Positions 60,723-64,000 of a stretch of 64,000 nucleotides of DNA are shown here, piece by piece. How positions within the stretch are numbered: position 1 is the stretch's first letter; each line of letters starts with the position of its first letter. The notes beneath the pieces were generated by a model, which was given only the letters and a program-made list of their open reading frames with translations, ran no database searches and was not told the DNA's origin. The DNA comes from Streptomyces pinistramenti. Its GTDB lineage: Bacteria; Actinomycetota; Actinomycetes; Streptomycetales; Streptomycetaceae. The translations under genes were made by a program, and so were the position numbers. The stretch spans positions 62,001-126,000 of the forward strand of contig NZ_JAJCXB010000003.1 in the NCBI RefSeq assembly GCF_020564935.1, written 5' to 3'.

Positions 60723-61721
60723 TCACGCGGGTGCAACACAGCGGAAACCCGCGTGCCCGCTGGAGCTGTCCGGGCTGTTGGCGGTCCGGGCCGCGACGCG
60801 GTAGCGGTTGCAGTACGAGACGTGGCACATGTGCGAGCCGCCGCGGATCACCTTGTCCGAACCGCCGCGCGGGCCTTGGGGGTTGATCAGCGGCCGGGCG
60901 GATCCATGATCCGTGGTCCACCAGTCGGCGCACCACTCCCAGACGTTGCCGGAGGTGTTGTACAGGCCGAAGCCATTGGGCTCGAAGGCGTCGACGGGGG
61001 CCGTGCCGGGGTACCCGTCGGCGGCGGTGTTCTTGGTGGGGAAGGTGCCTCGCCAGAGGTTGCAGCGGTAGCCGCCGTCGGGGTCGAGCTCGTCGCCCCA
61101 GGGGTAACGCCGCCGGTCGAGCCCTCCGCGGGCGGCGTACTCCCACTCGGCCTCGGTCGGCAGCCGCTTGCCCGCCCACGCGGCGTACGCGGCGGCGTCG
61201 TTCCAGGACACGTGCACGACCGGGTGGGCGCCGCGCCCCTCCAGCGTGCTGCCGGGCCCTTCCGGCCGGTCCCAGCCCGCGCCCTGCACCCCGCACCACC
61301 AGGGGGTTCGCTCCGGCCGGGGCGCCCCGCGCCGCAGGGTCGCCGGCAGGAAGCCGGCGAACACGTACGACCAGCCGATGCGCTCGGCGTCAGTGCGGTA
61401 CCCGGTGGCCTCGGCGAACGCCGCGTACTGCTCGTTGGTCACCGCGCACACGTCGATGCGGAACGGGTCGAGCCGCACCGCCCGCACCGGCCCCTCGCCG
61501 TCCCCGGCGAAGCCCTCGGCGTCGTCCGTGCCCATCAGGAACTCGCCGCCCGGCAGCGACACCATGCCCCGCCCGTCGCGCACCCTGCCCGGCGCCACGG
61601 TCAGGGGTACGGCCGCGGAAACGGCCGCCGGTCCTCCGCCGGTCGGCATGCAGCAGCGCGCGGGGCCGCGGGAATCGCTCATCTCGGCTCTGATCCTCCC
61701 GGTCATCGGGGTTGTCTCCAT
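60723..61721 (-). CDS. Formylglycine-generating enzyme (sulfatase activator)
   Basis: This 332-residue FGE/SUMF1 protein oxidises the CxPxR cysteine of sulfatases to formylglycine. It aligns by eye with the characterised Streptomyces coelicolor enzyme: LPGGEFLMGTDD, HPVVHVSWNDAAAYAAWAGKRLPTEAEWEYAARGGL, NTSGNVWEWC and the C-terminal VIRGGSHMCHVSYCNRYRVAAR. C299 and C304 keep the five-residue spacing of the copper-binding active pair. It has no signal peptide, which matches the cytoplasmic sulfatases. ATG 61721 follows GGTGGGG; ATG 61682 is an alternative. Confidence 0.93.
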   Translation of the reverse strand: METTPMTGRIRAEMSDSRGPARCCMPTGGGPAAVSAAVPLTVAPGRVRDGRGMVSLPGGEFLMGTDDAEGFAGDGEGPVRAVRLDPFRIDVCAVTNEQYAAFAEATGYRTDAERIGWSYVFAGFLPATLRRGAPRPERTPWWCGVQGAGWDRPEGPGSTLEGRGAHPVVHVSWNDAAAYAAWAGKRLPTEAEWEYAARGGLDRRRYPWGDELDPDGGYRCNLWRGTFPTKNTAADGYPGTAPVDAFEPNGFGLYNTSGNVWEWCADWWTTDHGSARPLINPQGPRGGSDKVIRGGSHMCHVSYCNRYRVAARTANSPDSSSGHAGFRCVAPA

Positions 61722-61734
61722 CGATCACCCCACC

Positions 61735-61752
61735 TATGTTCATTCGAACATA
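61735..61752. promoter_or_regulatory. Perfect PadR-type operator in the FGE/sulfatase D divergent promoter
   Basis: TATGTTCATTCGAACATA is a perfect 7-4-7 palindrome containing ATGT-N8-ACAT, the usual PadR consensus. It is only 14 bases from the FGE start and 32 from the sulfatase D start, so one bound dimer could block both. Confidence 0.7.
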
Positions 61753-61783
61753 ATCATCCAGAGGCGCGGCAAGGAAGTGGCTC

Positions 61784-63607
61784 ATGAAGGCGATCATGGT
61801 CATGTTCGACACGCTCAACCGGCGCTTCCTGCCGCCCTACGGGGCACAGGAAATCCACGCCCCGAACTTCACGCGCCTCGCCGAGCGCACGGCCACCTTC
61901 CACACCTGCTACGCGGGCTCCATGCCGTGCATGCCGGCCCGCCGCGAACTGCACACCGGTCGCCATAACTTCCTGCACCGCAGCTGGGGCCCGCTCGAAC
62001 CCTTCGACGACTCGATGCCCCAGATCCTCGGCGAACACGGCATCCACGCCCACCTGGTGACGGATCATCAGCACTACTGGGAGGACGGCGGCGCCACCTA
62101 TCACGGCCGCTACCGCACCTTCGAGTTCTTCCGCGGCCAGGAGGGCGACGCCTGGAAGGGCCACGTCGCCGACCCTGACATCCCCGACGCCCTCCGCGTG
62201 CGCTGCGGCGAGGGCTGGCGACAGGACTGGATCAACCGCCAGTACCTCAACGACGAGGCCGACCACCCGCAGACCCGCACCTTCGACGCGGGCCTGGAGT
62301 TCCTGCACACGAACCACGCCGAGGACGGCTGGTTCCTGCAGATCGAGACGTTCGACCCGCACGAGCCGTTCTTCAGCTACGCCCGCCACAAGCAGCACTA
62401 CGCGCACGCCTACGACGGCCCGCACTTCGACTGGCCCGACTACAAACAGGTCAGCGAGAGCGACGAACAGGTCGACCACGCCCGCTGCGAGTACGCGGCC
62501 CTGCTGTCCATGTGCGACGCCTCCCTGGGCCGGGTCCTCGACACCATGGACGAACTCGCCCTCTGGGACGACACGTTGCTGATCGTCTGCACCGACCACG
62601 GCCTGTTGCTCGGCGAGCACGGCTGGTGGGGAAAGAACGTCCAGCCCTGGTACGACGAGACCATCCACACCCCACTGTTCGTCTGGGATCCGCGCAGCCG
62701 CGTCCGGGGCGAGCGCCGCACCGCCCTCGTGCAGACCATCGACCTGGCGCCCACGCTCCTGGAGCACTTCGGCCTCGCCCCCACCCCCGACATGCAGGGA
62801 CACCCGCTTCAGCGGACTGTCGCCGACGACACCCCCGTACGCGAGGCGGGCCTGTTCGGCGCCTTCGGCGGCCACGTCAGCGTCACCGACGGCCGCCACG
62901 TCTACATGCGCGCGAGCGCGGAGCGGACCAACCAGCCCCTGCACGAGCACACCCTCATGCCCACCCACATGCGCGGCCGCTTCGCCCCCGCCGAACTCAA
63001 GAGCGCCGAGCTGGTCCCGCCGTTCTCCTTCACCAAGGAGGTGCCGCTGGTGAAGGTGCCGGGCCACGCCATGTCCAACCCGTACGCCTTCGGAACCTTG
63101 CTCTACGACCTGGAAACCGACCCCGAGCAGCAACACCCGCTCGTCGACGACGCGTTGGAGCTGTGCATGGCGACGCTGCTGACCGACCTGCTGAGGACCT
63201 CGGACGCCCCGCGGGAGCAGTACGTGCGGCTCGGACTGCCGGAGTCCGGCCCGGTCACCGAAGCGCATCTGCTCGCCCGGACGCAGCGCCCTCAGGTGGA
63301 GGCGTCCACCGCACCCCCGCCCCGCCCGGAGGACTTCCCCACCGGCCCGCTCAGCGTCCACACCCCGCTGCGCGACCTGCTCGCCCACACCGAGGGCGAA
63401 CGCATCCTGCGTGCGCACTTCACGGCACTCCTGGACGGCCCGTTCGCCCGCATGGCCGGGGAGCTGTCCCTGCTCCAGATCGCCGCGTTCGCGGTCGGCC
63501 TCGTCCCCCGCGACCTGCTCCAGGCCATCGCCGCCGAACTCGCCGCCGCGTCGGCGCCTGAACTCGGGACCTCCTTGACCTCGATGGCGAACGCGGTCCA
63601 GTCGTAG
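61784..63607 (+). CDS. Sulfatase D (cysteine-type, divergent gene)
   Basis: This 607-residue sulfatase is the longest of the four and the only one on the + strand. Modification site C49-M-P-A-R (SMPCMPARRELHTG) has alanine where the others have serine, still within CxPxR. Metal sites are VMFDTLNRRFLPPYG (D9) and CTDHGLLLGEHGWWGKN (about 270); HDPHEP-like ETFDPHEPFFSY lies near residue 190. About 100 extra C-terminal residues (from 510) include helical sequence without a known domain. No signal peptide. Ends four bases before the convergent Lrp remnant. Confidence 0.9.
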   Translation: MKAIMVMFDTLNRRFLPPYGAQEIHAPNFTRLAERTATFHTCYAGSMPCMPARRELHTGRHNFLHRSWGPLEPFDDSMPQILGEHGIHAHLVTDHQHYWEDGGATYHGRYRTFEFFRGQEGDAWKGHVADPDIPDALRVRCGEGWRQDWINRQYLNDEADHPQTRTFDAGLEFLHTNHAEDGWFLQIETFDPHEPFFSYARHKQHYAHAYDGPHFDWPDYKQVSESDEQVDHARCEYAALLSMCDASLGRVLDTMDELALWDDTLLIVCTDHGLLLGEHGWWGKNVQPWYDETIHTPLFVWDPRSRVRGERRTALVQTIDLAPTLLEHFGLAPTPDMQGHPLQRTVADDTPVREAGLFGAFGGHVSVTDGRHVYMRASAERTNQPLHEHTLMPTHMRGRFAPAELKSAELVPPFSFTKEVPLVKVPGHAMSNPYAFGTLLYDLETDPEQQHPLVDDALELCMATLLTDLLRTSDAPREQYVRLGLPESGPVTEAHLLARTQRPQVEASTAPPPRPEDFPTGPLSVHTPLRDLLAHTEGERILRAHFTALLDGPFARMAGELSLLQIAAFAVGLVPRDLLQAIAAELAAASAPELGTSLTSMANAVQS

Positions 63608-63610
63608 GGG

Positions 63611-63870
63611 TCAGACCTGCGGCAGGGAGAAGGGGACGTGTCCGACGGCTCGGCCGGTGGTGTCGAGGAGTCGGCCCATGCGTTTGCGGGAGTGGAGGAA
63701 ATCGGTGCGGTCGCTGACCTTCAGGTGCGGGAAGCGTTCCGCGAGGTGCGCCTCGAAGGGGGCGACGGCGTGCAGGCCGCGCAGCCGGACCATGACGAGG
63801 AGGTTGTCGGAGCCGCTGACGGACACGGCCAGGCGCACCTCTTCCCTTCGGGCCAGCGCGTTGCCCGTGG
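63611..63870 (-). pseudogene. Truncated Lrp/AsnC regulator (ligand-binding domain only)
   Basis: Reading leftward, EEVRLAVSVSGSDNLLVMVRLRGLHAVAPFEAHLAERFP ... VSDRTDFLHSRKRMGRLLD is an AsnC-type ligand-binding (RAM) domain, ending HVPFSLPQV at 63611. The N-terminal helix-turn-helix and any start are missing: the frame runs straight into the first CRISPR-like repeat at 63871. Probably a 5'-deleted gene left by recombination at the repeat array. Confidence 0.6.
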
Positions 63871-64000
63871 CGGAACACCCCCACGGCGGTGGGGGCAACG
63901 GCGGCCCCCGGTCTGCGGTCCGCTGTTTCTTCGGATCACCCCCACCGGCGTGGGGGTGATCCGGACGAGGCGGACGAGGCGGCGGTGGAAACGGAGCGCT
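63871..64000 (-). CRISPR. Trailer end of a candidate type I-E CRISPR array (cut by window edge)
   Basis: Two 29-nt elements at 63871-63899 and 63932-63960 share 22 of 29 positions, including CGGA[A/T]CACCCCCAC and GTGGGGG, which form a 7-bp hairpin. The unique stretch between them is exactly 32 nt, so the period is 61, as in type I-E arrays. CGGAGCGCT at 63992 could open a third repeat. Read on the minus strand the repeats end in TTCCG/ATCCG, like type I-E repeats, so the leader should lie beyond the right edge and these are the degenerate trailer copies. Confidence 0.5.

Overview
The window is chromosomal DNA of a high-GC actinomycete, almost certainly a Streptomyces. It has very high GC with strong G/C bias at third codon positions and many GTG starts. 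Lineage markers present are sepH, the cutRS two-component pair, an actinobacterial ferrochelatase with cluster-type cysteines, and the DUF4193/DUF3093/DUF3710/DUF3159 set.

Layout. Positions 1-19.1 kb are conserved core chromosome: a DUF5998-like tail, a phosphodiesterase/alkaline phosphatase, thymidine kinase, a rhodanese, SepH, a lactone oxidase, an MFS carrier, ferrochelatase, an inositol monophosphatase, CutRS, small actinobacterial DUF genes and dUTPase. Positions 19.4-30.9 kb hold a complete Kdp potassium system: a 27-residue membrane peptide, kdpF-A-B-C, and then kdpDE. Between kdpC and kdpD sit an orphan ABC ATPase, a cysteine-cluster/pentapeptide-repeat protein and an AAC(2')-I-type acetyltransferase. 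Positions 31-33.8 kb return to core genes (OB-fold protein, DUF3159, two TrkA/RCK proteins). Positions 34.1-45.4 kb hold a two-RCK membrane protein, a PucR-type regulator and the operon NfeD/YqiJ-like protein, flotillin, and a 1630-residue DUF3686-type AAA ATPase. Positions 45.6-49.1 kb carry a KimA-like potassium importer and a TrmA/RlmD-type RNA methyltransferase. From memory, Mycobacterium tuberculosis keeps the core genes as one block (suhB ... dut ... ceoBC ... APC permease, RNA methyltransferase), so the kdp and flotillin modules look like insertions into that block.

From about 49.15 kb the DNA is accessory. It contains an unrecognised 504-residue protein, a frameshifted remnant, and then a cluster made of four cysteine-type sulfatases, a formylglycine-generating enzyme, a PA14-type GH3 glycosidase, an MFS carrier and a PadR regulator. 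The sulfatases and the glycosidase show no signal peptide, so I infer uptake of small sulfated glycosides followed by desulfation and hydrolysis inside the cell. Matching TATGTTC-N4-GAACATA operators lie before the FGE/sulfatase divergent promoter and before padR. The window ends in a 5'-truncated Lrp/AsnC remnant that abuts a CRISPR-like array (29-nt repeats, 32-nt spacer, trailer end), which runs off the edge.

Two main threads run through the window. One is potassium and membrane homeostasis: Kdp, two TrkA proteins, the dual-RCK protein, KimA and the flotillin/ATPase module. The PucR gene and the flotillin operon share a TGCCGG-N3-CCGGCA palindrome. The other is the self-contained sulfated-substrate cluster with its own sulfatase-activating enzyme.
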